Assembly: GCA_965224235.1 (NCBI GenBank)
Contig: CBDCYP010000001.1
Coordinates: forward strand, 372,001 to 436,000
Reading direction: 5' to 3'
Length of the DNA: 64,000 nt
From: G958295935 sp965224235
GTDB lineage: Bacteria > Chloroflexota > Dehalococcoidia > Lucifugimonadales > Lucifugimonadaceae
The translations under genes and the position numbers were made by a program. Below, in pieces: positions 36,589-45,708 of the stretch (position 1 is the first letter of the stretch; every line of letters starts with the position of its first letter). The notes beneath the pieces were generated by a model that saw only the letters and a program-made list of their open reading frames with translations, ran no database searches and was not told the DNA's origin.

Positions 36589-37560
36589 CTAAGTTTCCAA
36601 GTCCTCCTCGGTGGTCAGTTCGAGGAATATTTCTTCAAGTGTCATTGGCAGAGGAGTCAGGTACTTAAGGCCCCAACCGTTCCCGATAACTATAGCCGCG
36701 ATGTGCTGCGTAGCGTCGGAGTTGGGTCTGGCGTCTACTATGAGCGGAGTTGCGTTTTCCCTGCTCGACCGTTGCTGCACGTCGGCCCGCGTATCCGACC
36801 GTGCGTCAACGACAATCGTCATGTCCCGCAGGAGATTGATGACTGCGCGCGCATCCGTTCCGGTTACGCCCAACTCGATTCGCTCGGTGTGCTGAAGCCG
36901 TTGAGAAAGCTGCGCGGGCGAGTCGTCTGCGACTATTCGCCCATCGTGGATCACCAAGACTCTTTGGCAAATCATGCTTACTTCGGGCAGGATGTGCGAA
37001 CTGAGCAGCAGGGTGTGCTCATTGCCGAGGCCGACGATCAATTCCCTGGTCTCAACAACCTGGATGGGGTCGATCCCTATCGTCGGCTCGTCGAGGATCA
37101 GCACGTCCGGCTCGTGAAGAATCGCCTGTGCGATCCCCGTCCGCTGCCGGTATCCCTTGGAAAGTTTGCCGACGAGCGTTTCGCGATAGTCGCCCAACTG
37201 GACCTGGTCGATGACCACCGGCAGCCGTTCCTTGATCCACGAACGGTTCATGCCCCTGATCTGACCCATGTAGGTCAGGTAATCGGTGACCGTCATGTCC
37301 AGATACAGCGGTACGGTCTCGGGCAGGTAGCCGATGTGGCGGCGTGCGTCGAGCGAGTGGGTCATCACGTTGAACCCGGCGATCGTTGCTTCGCCGACCG
37401 TGGGAGGCGTGAAACCTGTCAGCACACGCATCGTCGTGGTTTTTCCCGCGCCGTTCGGGCCGAGGAAGCCGACGATCTCTCCGCGCAGAATTTCGAAGGA
37501 CGCGTCGATCACGGCGGGGTAAGCGCCGTAGTACTTCGACATATGTTCCAGTTTGATCAT
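36589..37560 (-). CDS. ABC transporter ATP-binding protein, GldA-like
   Basis: 323 residues. Walker A GPNGAGKTTT, signature LSKGYRQRTGIAQA, Walker B VLILDEPTIGIDP, then a C-terminal extension of about 100 residues ending PLPMTLEEIFLELTTEED. The LSKGYRQR signature is that of the GldA/CcmA/NodI export group. First gene of the four-gene cassette (ATPase, permease, GldG-like, DUF4340). Confidence 0.94.
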   Translation of the reverse strand: MIKLEHMSKYYGAYPAVIDASFEILRGEIVGFLGPNGAGKTTTMRVLTGFTPPTVGEATIAGFNVMTHSLDARRHIGYLPETVPLYLDMTVTDYLTYMGQIRGMNRSWIKERLPVVIDQVQLGDYRETLVGKLSKGYRQRTGIAQAILHEPDVLILDEPTIGIDPIQVVETRELIVGLGNEHTLLLSSHILPEVSMICQRVLVIHDGRIVADDSPAQLSQRLQHTERIELGVTGTDARAVINLLRDMTIVVDARSDTRADVQQRSSRENATPLIVDARPNSDATQHIAAIVIGNGWGLKYLTPLPMTLEEIFLELTTEEDLET

Positions 37561-37797
37561 TGAGAGACTAGCCAGTCTTGTTCCGCGCTCCCTCCGAAAA
37601 GGGAGGGGTCACCAATCTGGATACGGCAAAATGCTGTGAGACGGATTCCAAAACCCCGTAATGTTACCGAAACAGTGCCCACAATGTCAGCCTGGGAAAA
37701 GACGCGTTGGGGTCGGCCGCATGTAAAATCGGCAGTGAAGCGGCCGACCTTGCGAGTCAGCGCAGTTGCCCGCGGTGAACCTAAGCCAAGTGTGCCT

Positions 37798-39006
37798 ATG
37801 CCGATAATGGACGATTCCGAGCGCGTGATCTACATGGACCACGCGGCTACCACGTCCGTGCGTCCCGAAGTGATGGAAGCGATGCTTCCCCACTTCTCCG
37901 AGCAGTTCGGCAACCCGTCGTCGCTGTATGCCCTCGCACAGGAGTCGCGCAACGCGGTCGACGAGGCCAGAGAAAGCGTTGCCGGCGTGCTCGGCTGCCG
38001 CACCAGCGAGGTGGTTTTTACTTCGGGCGGCACGGAGTCAGACAACGCGGCGATCAAGGGCGCAGCGGGGATGATTCATCATTCAGGCCGCCACATCGTA
38101 ACCACGGCTATCGAACACCACGCGGTTATCCACTCGTGTGAACAGCTGGAGCGAATCGGCTACGACGTCACCTACGTGGCGCCCGACAGCGACGGGATCG
38201 TGGATCCGGCCAGAGTGGCGGACGCGGTTCGGCCGGAAACTTTGCTTGTCAGCGTAATGCTGGCCAACAACGAAGTCGGCGCCGTTCAAGACGTGAGCAC
38301 GATATCGGCCCTCGTTCGAGAAAAGGCCGCCGCGTTGGATACGAGCGTTTTATGCCACACAGACGCTGTGCAGGCAGCAGGTAAATTGCCGTTAGACGTG
38401 GATATCCTGGGAGTCGACCTCCTCAGTTTGTCCGGGCACAAGATACACGGACCAAAGGGAGTCGGCGCGTTGTACGTCAGGCGCGGGACACCTATCGAGC
38501 CGCTCATCGCGGGCGGCGGCCAGGAACGCCAAAGGCGGTCCGGCACGGAGAACGTGCCGGGAATCGTCGGGTTCGGAGTCGCGCTCGAACTCGCCGACAT
38601 GGAAAAAGACTTGTTCAACACGCGTTCTGAACAACTCCGTCAACAGATTGTCGAAGGCGTAATGCGACGGGTACCTGACGCCGTCGTGAACGGCCATCCC
38701 CGCCGCAGATTGTCCAACATCGCCCACCTATCGTTTCCGGGCGTCGAGGGGGAACCTGTGCTGTTGGGTCTGGACTTCGCCGGCATTTGCGCTTCGAGCG
38801 GCAGCGCGTGCAGTTCTGCCTCGCTCGAGCCTTCACACGTGCTCATCGCCATGGGCATGGACGCCGATCTTGCGGTTGGCAGCATCCGGTTGTCGCTCGG
38901 CAAGGACAACACCGGCGCCGACGCAGAAGCGGTAGTCGAAGCCCTCCCCGACGTGCTGGAACGTCTGCGGGCCATGCCGTCACTGCTGGCTCATGGGGTG
39001 GGCTAG
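37798..39006 (+). CDS. Cysteine desulfurase (IscS/NifS family)
   Basis: 402 residues from ATG 37798 (the frame opens at 37636, but homology begins at YMDHAATTSVRPEVMEAM). PLP Lys in SLSGHKIHGPKGVGALY; active-site Cys in ICASSGSACSSASLEP. Supplies sulfur for Fe-S clusters and for tRNA thiolation, so it is a likely donor for MnmA (51681-52844). No iscU or other suf gene adjoins it. Whether it is IscS or NifS class cannot be settled by eye. Confidence 0.93.
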   Translation: MPIMDDSERVIYMDHAATTSVRPEVMEAMLPHFSEQFGNPSSLYALAQESRNAVDEARESVAGVLGCRTSEVVFTSGGTESDNAAIKGAAGMIHHSGRHIVTTAIEHHAVIHSCEQLERIGYDVTYVAPDSDGIVDPARVADAVRPETLLVSVMLANNEVGAVQDVSTISALVREKAAALDTSVLCHTDAVQAAGKLPLDVDILGVDLLSLSGHKIHGPKGVGALYVRRGTPIEPLIAGGGQERQRRSGTENVPGIVGFGVALELADMEKDLFNTRSEQLRQQIVEGVMRRVPDAVVNGHPRRRLSNIAHLSFPGVEGEPVLLGLDFAGICASSGSACSSASLEPSHVLIAMGMDADLAVGSIRLSLGKDNTGADAEAVVEALPDVLERLRAMPSLLAHGVG

Positions 39007-39098
39007 CAATTGCCAGGCGAAGGGTGCGAATCCAACGCACGGTTTAATTCGAATCAAGTATTCATCGACCGAATCCGAAGCGACGGGGAAACCTGCCA

Positions 39099-40028
39099 AT
39101 GACTGAAGAAAATCGCGATCGGGACACCGAATCGCAAGGCCCGGAACAGGACGCAGCAGCGGACGCGGGCCCTGTTGTAGGAGAAGTTGTTGACGGCGGT
39201 TCGCCTCCTGAAGAACCCGACCGCGAGCGGTTTCCGTTGCAGGAAGACGCCGCACTCAAGTACGTGGCGGACAACAAGTACGCCTACGGCCCTCGCCTGT
39301 CGAAGATCGACATGGACTGGATCGTCACCGCCGCTGAGTTCATGGGGGCCGGCATCGTCCGGGTTACGATCAATTACGTGCCGATCAAGTCCTTTCGCGG
39401 CACCTCCGGCAGCGAGTATGTAGACGTCGACGAAGACGGCGTCGTCCTTGCCAGGCGCCAGTTGCGGGTTCCGCGAGAGAACAGGCCGTGGGTTTTGATT
39501 GGCCTCGCAGTGATCTCCGTTATTGCCGCTGCTGTGCTCGTACCGTTCATACTCATTAGCAGCGACGCGGTCGACCCGCTCTACGTCCAGGGACGCACGT
39601 TGTGGATGAGGGCGGAGAAGCCGATCTTTCAGGATGCCGTCCACTATGTGGGACCCGACACCAGCGGTCAGCAACATGAATGGGCGATTGAGCCGGTCGA
39701 ATCCGATACGGTAATGGCCATCGTAGAGGTCACGATTACCAACGCGACCTCAGGCTCGGTGCTACTGGTTGTTGACGACAACGCTGCGGAGGTCCGGTTG
39801 GTGGACGTTAACGACGGGGTGAAGCCCGTCGACGTGATTGCCAGATCAAGGCCGACCGATTCCTACAGCCAGGCTCTATCCTTCGATGGCTTCATAGCGG
39901 TATGGGGCAGCATCACTCTCAACTCAGACACACAGATACACGGGCACATGGTGTTCGAGGTGCCTGACGGCACGTCCATACGCGAATTTCGCTGGAGGGC
40001 CACCGACACCATGTCGGTCCGCTACTAG
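39099..40028 (+). CDS. Single-pass membrane protein, unknown function
   Basis: 309 residues, not recognised. An acidic N-terminal 50 residues is followed by a soluble segment with KYVADNKYAYGPRL and SKIDMDWIVTAA. One membrane helix follows at about 129-152 (PWVLIGLAVISVIAAAVLVP). The C-terminal 150 residues have strand-rich repeats and TSGSVLLVVDDNAAEVRLVD, probably outside the membrane. It lies between a cysteine desulfurase and mutS; nothing links it to either. Confidence 0.75.
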   Translation: MTEENRDRDTESQGPEQDAAADAGPVVGEVVDGGSPPEEPDRERFPLQEDAALKYVADNKYAYGPRLSKIDMDWIVTAAEFMGAGIVRVTINYVPIKSFRGTSGSEYVDVDEDGVVLARRQLRVPRENRPWVLIGLAVISVIAAAVLVPFILISSDAVDPLYVQGRTLWMRAEKPIFQDAVHYVGPDTSGQQHEWAIEPVESDTVMAIVEVTITNATSGSVLLVVDDNAAEVRLVDVNDGVKPVDVIARSRPTDSYSQALSFDGFIAVWGSITLNSDTQIHGHMVFEVPDGTSIREFRWRATDTMSVRY

Positions 40029-40148
40029 TCCACGCGGCGCGCCAGTAAGCCAGGGTCTCGGCGCCTGCGTGACGTGTGGCGACCTCCTTTCGTACATGAG
40101 CCGCGCTCCCCCGACTCTTTGGCCTTCGGAGGCTAGAATTGGCGGACT

Positions 40149-42734
40149 ATGCCACGAACAGCACGGCTGTCACCCGGCCGCCGCCAATATCTGAAGTTCA
40201 AACAACAACATCCTGACGCCCTCCTCCTGTTCAGGATGGGCGATTTTTTCGAGACGTTCGACGACGACGCACGTATCCTCGCCGAAGTACTTGACATGGC
40301 GTTGACCAGCAGAGACGTGGGCGGCGGCGGGCGCTCCCATCTGGCCGGGTTTCCCCATCAGATGCTGGAATCCCATCTCGGCAAACTCGTAAACGCCGGC
40401 CTGAAGGTCGCCGTTTGCGAGCAAGTGAGCGATCCGGCAAAGTCAAAAGGGATCGTCGATCGTGCGGTGGTCCGTCTGGTGACTCCGGGCACGGTGCTAG
40501 AACCGGACATTCTTGACAGCGGCAGGAACAACTACCTCGCCGCCGCGGTGTCCGACGGTCGAGGCGCGGGTTTGGCCTATATCGACATTTCGACGAGCGA
40601 GTTCGTGACGCAGGAGATGAACGCGGCCGACCTGCGGGACGAAGTGGAGCGGCTGGCGCCGACCGAACTGCTCGTTGACGACGTTTCGCGGGGCATCGTC
40701 GAAATCGCAAACGGCGACGGGCCCATATTGAGAGAACTGGACGCATTCCGTCTCGACCATGAACTTGCGTCGGACAATCTCAAATCCCACTTTGGAGTAG
40801 CCACGCTTGAAGCGTACGGATGCGACAACAAGCCGCTGGCCATATTGGCCGCTGCCGAGGCGCTGGCATATTTGCGGGAGACTCAGCTTGGGGCGCTGCC
40901 CCAGATCACTTCCATCCGAACAGAATCGCCCACGGAGTACGTGAAGTTGGATCGCCGGGCCCTGAGAGACCTGGAGGTGCTCGAATCAAGATCGGAGCAG
41001 GCTGGAGCAGCCACGCTGTTGAATACGATCGACCGTACTCGCACCGCCATGGGCGCCCGTTTACTCAGGACGTGGCTGGCGAGACCCCTGATGAAACTCG
41101 AGGAACTGGCCGGGCGTCAGGACGCGGTCGAACGGTTCGTGGGCGACCCGATCATGAGGGCGGAACTCCGCGACGCCCTCAGGCAGGTACCGGACCTGGA
41201 ACGGCTGACCAACCGCTTGCGAGCCGACCGGGCGGCGCCGCGCGACCTCGCCTCTATCGGACGCGGGCTGTCCCAGGTCCCGGCGATCATAGAGGCGCTG
41301 GGTGGAAGATCGAACGGGCAGGCATCGATCCCAGCGGACCTGAAGTCATGTGACGACGCAGTGGCGGTCATCGGATCTGCGATCGCTCCCGACCCTCCGG
41401 CTTCGCTTGGCGACGGTAAGGCCATCAGGCGCGGATTCGACGCTGATCTGGATGAGACGAGAAGTCTCGCTGGAGAGGCGCGTTCGCACATCGTCGGAAT
41501 AGAAGCGGAGGCGCGGAAAACCACCGGTATCAAGTCGCTGAAGGTCGGGTACAACAAGGTTTTCGGCTACTACATCGAGGTGTCGAGACCCAATCTGGAT
41601 CGCGTTCCACCGGAATTTGATCGCCGCCAGACACTTCTAAATGGGGAGCGCTACACCACGCCGGGCCTGAAAGAGCTCGAGGTGCGCATATTGAACGCCC
41701 GCGAGCGGATCAACGAGATCGAGAGGGCCATTTTCAACAGGGTTTGCCGGGATGTCTCAGCACATGGCCAGAGAATCATGTCCACTGCGGCGACCCTCGC
41801 TGAGATCGACGTTTTGGTCTCACTTGCTGAGGTGGCGGCAGATCATGGATGGATCAGGCCGACGGTCGATAGCGGAGACCAGATCAAGATCGGAGGCGGC
41901 CGGCACCCTGCGGTAGAGGCGGCGCTTGGGGCCGGGCGATTCGTGCCCAACGACGTGGACGTTTCAATTTCAGGCGACCAGATCCTGATCATCACCGGGC
42001 CCAACATGTCGGGCAAGTCCACCTACATCCGGCAGACTGCCGTGCTCACTCTGCTGGCTCACGTTGGCAGTTTCATTCCCGCGGACTCAGCGCGGGTAGG
42101 TTTGGTGGACCGCATTTTCACGCGGGCAGGCCTTAGTGACGACATCTCCGGCGGGCGATCGACGTTCATGATCGAAATGGTCGAGGCAGCTGCGATATTG
42201 AACCAGGCAACGCCGAGGTCCCTCGCCATATTCGACGAACTGGGTCGGGGCACGAGCACATACGACGGCCTGGCGATCGCCCGTGCTATTGCAGAACACA
42301 TTCACAACGACCCCCGGCTGGGATGCAGGGCGCTGTTCGCCACCCACTACCACGAGATGACGGAACTGGCGGACGAGTTGCCGAGAGCGGCGAACTACCG
42401 GGTGGCGGTCTCGGACGAGGGTGGAAAGATCGTCTTCCTGCACCGGATCGTCCCAGGCGGCGCGGACCGGAGCTACGGAGTCCACGTCGGCCAACTGGCC
42501 GGGCTACCACGGTCGGTGGTTTCGCGAGCCTGGCAAATACTCGAAATGTTGGAAGCCAAGTCAAAAAACGCCAAGGGCAATCGCAAGCCTGCTGAGCAGG
42601 TTACCCAGTTGAATCTGTTTTCCGCAGGTTCGGGGGTAATCGACCAACTCCTGAACATAGACGTCACACAGATGACGCCGCTTGAGGCGATCAATACCCT
42701 GTACCGCTTACAGGTGATGGCAAGAAACGATTGA
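40149..42734 (+). CDS. mutS: DNA mismatch repair protein MutS
   Basis: 861 residues, full length. The mismatch-binding motif Phe-x-Glu is in FRMGDFFETFDDDA, followed by the connector and lever region (TRTAMGARLLRTWLARPL) and clamp. Walker A GPNMSGKST is at 617-625, with Walker B ATPRSLAIFDELGRGTST and the helix-turn-helix end. Recognises base mismatches. No mutL is seen in the window. TAGAAT ends 9 bases before the ATG and there is no obvious Shine-Dalgarno, so the mRNA may be nearly leaderless. Confidence 0.96.
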   Translation: MPRTARLSPGRRQYLKFKQQHPDALLLFRMGDFFETFDDDARILAEVLDMALTSRDVGGGGRSHLAGFPHQMLESHLGKLVNAGLKVAVCEQVSDPAKSKGIVDRAVVRLVTPGTVLEPDILDSGRNNYLAAAVSDGRGAGLAYIDISTSEFVTQEMNAADLRDEVERLAPTELLVDDVSRGIVEIANGDGPILRELDAFRLDHELASDNLKSHFGVATLEAYGCDNKPLAILAAAEALAYLRETQLGALPQITSIRTESPTEYVKLDRRALRDLEVLESRSEQAGAATLLNTIDRTRTAMGARLLRTWLARPLMKLEELAGRQDAVERFVGDPIMRAELRDALRQVPDLERLTNRLRADRAAPRDLASIGRGLSQVPAIIEALGGRSNGQASIPADLKSCDDAVAVIGSAIAPDPPASLGDGKAIRRGFDADLDETRSLAGEARSHIVGIEAEARKTTGIKSLKVGYNKVFGYYIEVSRPNLDRVPPEFDRRQTLLNGERYTTPGLKELEVRILNARERINEIERAIFNRVCRDVSAHGQRIMSTAATLAEIDVLVSLAEVAADHGWIRPTVDSGDQIKIGGGRHPAVEAALGAGRFVPNDVDVSISGDQILIITGPNMSGKSTYIRQTAVLTLLAHVGSFIPADSARVGLVDRIFTRAGLSDDISGGRSTFMIEMVEAAAILNQATPRSLAIFDELGRGTSTYDGLAIARAIAEHIHNDPRLGCRALFATHYHEMTELADELPRAANYRVAVSDEGGKIVFLHRIVPGGADRSYGVHVGQLAGLPRSVVSRAWQILEMLEAKSKNAKGNRKPAEQVTQLNLFSAGSGVIDQLLNIDVTQMTPLEAINTLYRLQVMARND

Positions 42735-42887
42735 CGCAATTTTCCGGACCGAGTTGCAATCGTCGAGGCCCTGTGTTGGCGGCAAGTGATAGCGTTCTGC
42801 GGGGACCGCCGGTGTGAGAGACCTACTAGCCGTGCGAATTCGCGTCTTATCTCAATGGACCGATGCGGCCCGCTCCCGGACTTGACT

Positions 42888-43523
42888 ATGGACATTCTGA
42901 CAATAGCCGTCGGCGCGCTCTCCACGAATTGCTACATCGTCGTCCCCGGAGGCGTGAAGGACGGCGCCGCGTGCCTGGTGATCGACCCGGGAGCGGAAGG
43001 CCCGCGTATTGTTCTTGAAATACGGGCACGCGGCCTCGTGCCGTTACACGTCCTGTGTACGCACGGTCACGCCGATCACACCGGCGGCGTTGCGGACATT
43101 GTCAACGAGTTCAACGCAAGTTTCGGGATCGGCGCAGGTGACGTTAACGAGGCGGTCAACCCTCCACCCTGGCTCACCGGTGTGCTGACTGACTATGCCC
43201 GGCCTCCGGCGCCCGACTGTGAGTTATCAGGCGGCGAAATGCTGGATGTAGGGGCAGCGAACATCGAGGTGTTGGCCATGCCGGGACATACGCCCGGCAG
43301 CGTATGTTACCGGCTGGAGACCGCGGTCTTTACCGGCGACACGTTGTTCAAGGGAAGCATTGGACGATATGATCTTCCCGGTGGAGACGGTCCCCGGGAG
43401 TTGGCTTCGATACGAGAAAAGTTGCTCGTGCTGGACGGCGCGACATTAGTACTGCCGGGGCATGGCCCGTCGACCACTATTGCCGAAGAGCGAATCAATA
43501 ACCCGTTTCTTGGCCGGCCATAG
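42888..43523 (+). CDS. MBL-fold metallohydrolase (glyoxalase II-like)
   Basis: 211 residues from ATG 42888 (upstream starts at 42855 and 42786 add unconserved residues). Metal-binding THGHADHTGG, and downstream AMPGHTPGSVCY, VFTGDTLFKGSIGRYD and LPGHGPSTT carry the other ligands. The substrate is unknown; the family hydrolyses thioesters of glutathione or other small thiols. Confidence 0.9.
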   Translation: MDILTIAVGALSTNCYIVVPGGVKDGAACLVIDPGAEGPRIVLEIRARGLVPLHVLCTHGHADHTGGVADIVNEFNASFGIGAGDVNEAVNPPPWLTGVLTDYARPPAPDCELSGGEMLDVGAANIEVLAMPGHTPGSVCYRLETAVFTGDTLFKGSIGRYDLPGGDGPRELASIREKLLVLDGATLVLPGHGPSTTIAEERINNPFLGRP

Positions 43524-43608
43524 AGTGACTCGACGCGTCGCTGTTGGCGGTGCGTGATTTCACGCTTTTCGCACTGATTGGTCCCGGTCCGCACCAGGGG
43601 GTCACCCA

Positions 43609-44196
43609 ATGCAATTGAACAAGACAGACGCCCTGATAATCGTCGACGTGCAAAACGACTTCTGCCCCGGCGGTTCTCTGGCCGTCGAATCCGGCGCCGA
43701 GGTGGCCGCCAGGGCCTCGGAGACAGGCGCCAGATTCAGTTCCAACGGCGTAAGAGTTTTCGCCACCCAGGATTGGCACCCTGACGCCCACTCCTCGTTC
43801 ATCGAAAATGGGGGGCCGTGGCCGTCCCACTGTGTTGCAGGCAGCAAGGGCGCCGAGTTCCACCCGGCTCTCACTCTTCCCGCAGGCACAACCATCGTCC
43901 AAAAGGGGATCGATCTGGACGTGGACGCCTACTCCGGATTTAAGGGCACCGACCTCGACGTACAACTGCGCAATCTGAACATCCAGCGGGTCTTTGTGTG
44001 CGGTCTTGCTACAGACTATTGCGTGTTGCATACGGCGCTGGACGCCTGCGCATTCGGATTCGATACATATGTGTTGATGGACGCTATCGGCGCGGTAGAC
44101 GCCAATCCCGGCGACGGTGAGGCCGCTTTGCGTAGGATGGAGGAGGCGGGGACTACGATGACCTCGTCGCCTGCCGTCCTAGGCGCTGCTGCCTGA
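43609..44196 (+). CDS. pncA: Nicotinamidase
   Basis: 195 residues. Catalytic triad: Asp in VDVQNDFCPGG, Lys in VQKGID, Cys in GLATDYCVLHTA. Metal ligands: TQDWHPDAHSSF (Asp, His, His). Converts nicotinamide to nicotinate in NAD+ salvage; the next enzyme, PncB, is encoded just after on the other strand. AGGGGGT lies before the ATG. Confidence 0.93.
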   Translation: MQLNKTDALIIVDVQNDFCPGGSLAVESGAEVAARASETGARFSSNGVRVFATQDWHPDAHSSFIENGGPWPSHCVAGSKGAEFHPALTLPAGTTIVQKGIDLDVDAYSGFKGTDLDVQLRNLNIQRVFVCGLATDYCVLHTALDACAFGFDTYVLMDAIGAVDANPGDGEAALRRMEEAGTTMTSSPAVLGAAA

Positions 44197-44228
44197 GGAG
44201 GCGGGCAGGGATTCGGGCTCGACCGCCG

Positions 44229-45602
44229 CTAGCTTTCGCCTAGCTCGCGCCCCCGCACTTCGTCTACGACCTCTGCCTGAAGCGACCGGAGACCGCTACT
44301 TACCTCGACCGGGTAGGTGTCGGGGCGCCTGAGACGCCGGTAAGGCTCCGGCAATCGCCGGACTGATCGGATGAAGTCGTCTCGTAAAGCGCCGAGCGAT
44401 GGGGATGACTCTGTCCGCCTTCCATCGGCCATGACGGATTCGAGGAGCGGGATGGAATTTTCGCCCGGCAGTTCCTCTTCAAGCCTTGCGATCACGTCCC
44501 CGGCGTAGGCGCCGTCGTCGCGTCTCACCCTGAATACCTGCTTGCAGCCCGGCAACGTCTGTTTGTCGGCGCTGAGTTTGAGCACCGGCCGGCTCATGTA
44601 TTCGACGAGTTTGTATGCCGAGTCGAGGTAGGGCGCGTCGGCTGACACTCCGAGCTTGGTACCTATCCCGAATCCATCTATGGGCGCGCCGGCGAGTATT
44701 AGAGTTTCGACCTCGAATTCGTCGAGTCCGCCGCTGACGACAATTGACGTTTCGGTTAGGCCTCCATCGTCCAACATCGATCTCGCAATGACCGCAAGCT
44801 CGTTGAGATTGCCGCTATCGAGTCTGACCCCAACAAGGCGCTGCCCGCGGGCCGCCATTTCCCGTCCGACCTCGACCGCGTTCCGTATTCCGGCTACGGG
44901 ATCATAGGTGTCGACCAGAAACGTCGACGAGTCGGGAAACGCTCCGGCATAGGCCCTGAACGAGTCGGCCTCGTGTTCAAATGCCATCACAAACGAGTGG
45001 GCCATCGTTCCGACGGGCGCGATGTTGTATCTGGCGGCCGCCTTGACGTTGCTCGTGCCGACGGCGCCCGAAATGTAGGCCGATCTGGCCAGCAACATCG
45101 CTGCATCCGTGCCGTGCGCTCGGCGGGCGCCGAAGTCGAACACCGTCCGGCCGCCAGCCGCCTGCACGACCCGAGCCGCCTTTGAAGACACGTTGGTCTG
45201 AAAAGTGGCCTGGTTGAGCAGGAATGTCTCGATTATCTGGGCCTCAATGACCGGCGCGCTGACCTCGATCACGGGCTCGTTCGGGAAACAGATCGTGCCT
45301 TCGCGCATGGCGCGTACCTGGCCCGTGAATTCGACGTCAACCAGATAGTCGAGGAATGCTGATTCGAACTGACCCAACGAGGCGAGGAATTCGAGGTCAT
45401 CGGCGCTGAACCTGAACTCTTCCAGGTAGTCGAGAATGGTCTCAAGGCCCGCGAACACCAAGTACCCGCGGTCCGGAGGGGACCGCCTGAAGAAGAGAGA
45501 GAACGACGCGTGGCCAGTGACGCCGGAACGCCAGTACGCCTGCGCCATCGTCAACTCATAGAAGTCTGTGAACAGCGCGTCTGTGACGCGCCCTGCTGCC
45601 AT
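44229..45602 (-). CDS. pncB: Nicotinate phosphoribosyltransferase
   Basis: About 457 residues from ATG 45602 (ATG 45614 is also possible). N-terminal DALFTDFYELTMAQAYWRSG, then FDFGARRAHG, GTMAHSFVMAFEHE and VRLDSGNLNELAVIAR, with the phosphoribosyl-binding loops of the type II fold. Convergent with pncA, about 30 bases apart; both act in nicotinamide salvage. Confidence 0.93.
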   Translation of the reverse strand: MAAGRVTDALFTDFYELTMAQAYWRSGVTGHASFSLFFRRSPPDRGYLVFAGLETILDYLEEFRFSADDLEFLASLGQFESAFLDYLVDVEFTGQVRAMREGTICFPNEPVIEVSAPVIEAQIIETFLLNQATFQTNVSSKAARVVQAAGGRTVFDFGARRAHGTDAAMLLARSAYISGAVGTSNVKAAARYNIAPVGTMAHSFVMAFEHEADSFRAYAGAFPDSSTFLVDTYDPVAGIRNAVEVGREMAARGQRLVGVRLDSGNLNELAVIARSMLDDGGLTETSIVVSGGLDEFEVETLILAGAPIDGFGIGTKLGVSADAPYLDSAYKLVEYMSRPVLKLSADKQTLPGCKQVFRVRRDDGAYAGDVIARLEEELPGENSIPLLESVMADGRRTESSPSLGALRDDFIRSVRRLPEPYRRLRRPDTYPVEVSSGLRSLQAEVVDEVRGRELGES

Positions 45603-45708
45603 CCGATCCCCCATATCTGCCGCCCGCGCCCTGATCCCGGCGCAGCACAATCACGCCTCTCGAGGCCTCGACCCCAAGCCGGACGGGGCCGGAAATCTAA
45701 CGCAAACC

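Noticed and set aside
36703..37563. 286-codon plus-strand frame inside the ABC ATPase gene
   Set aside because: Antisense shadow of a complete ATPase with all motifs.
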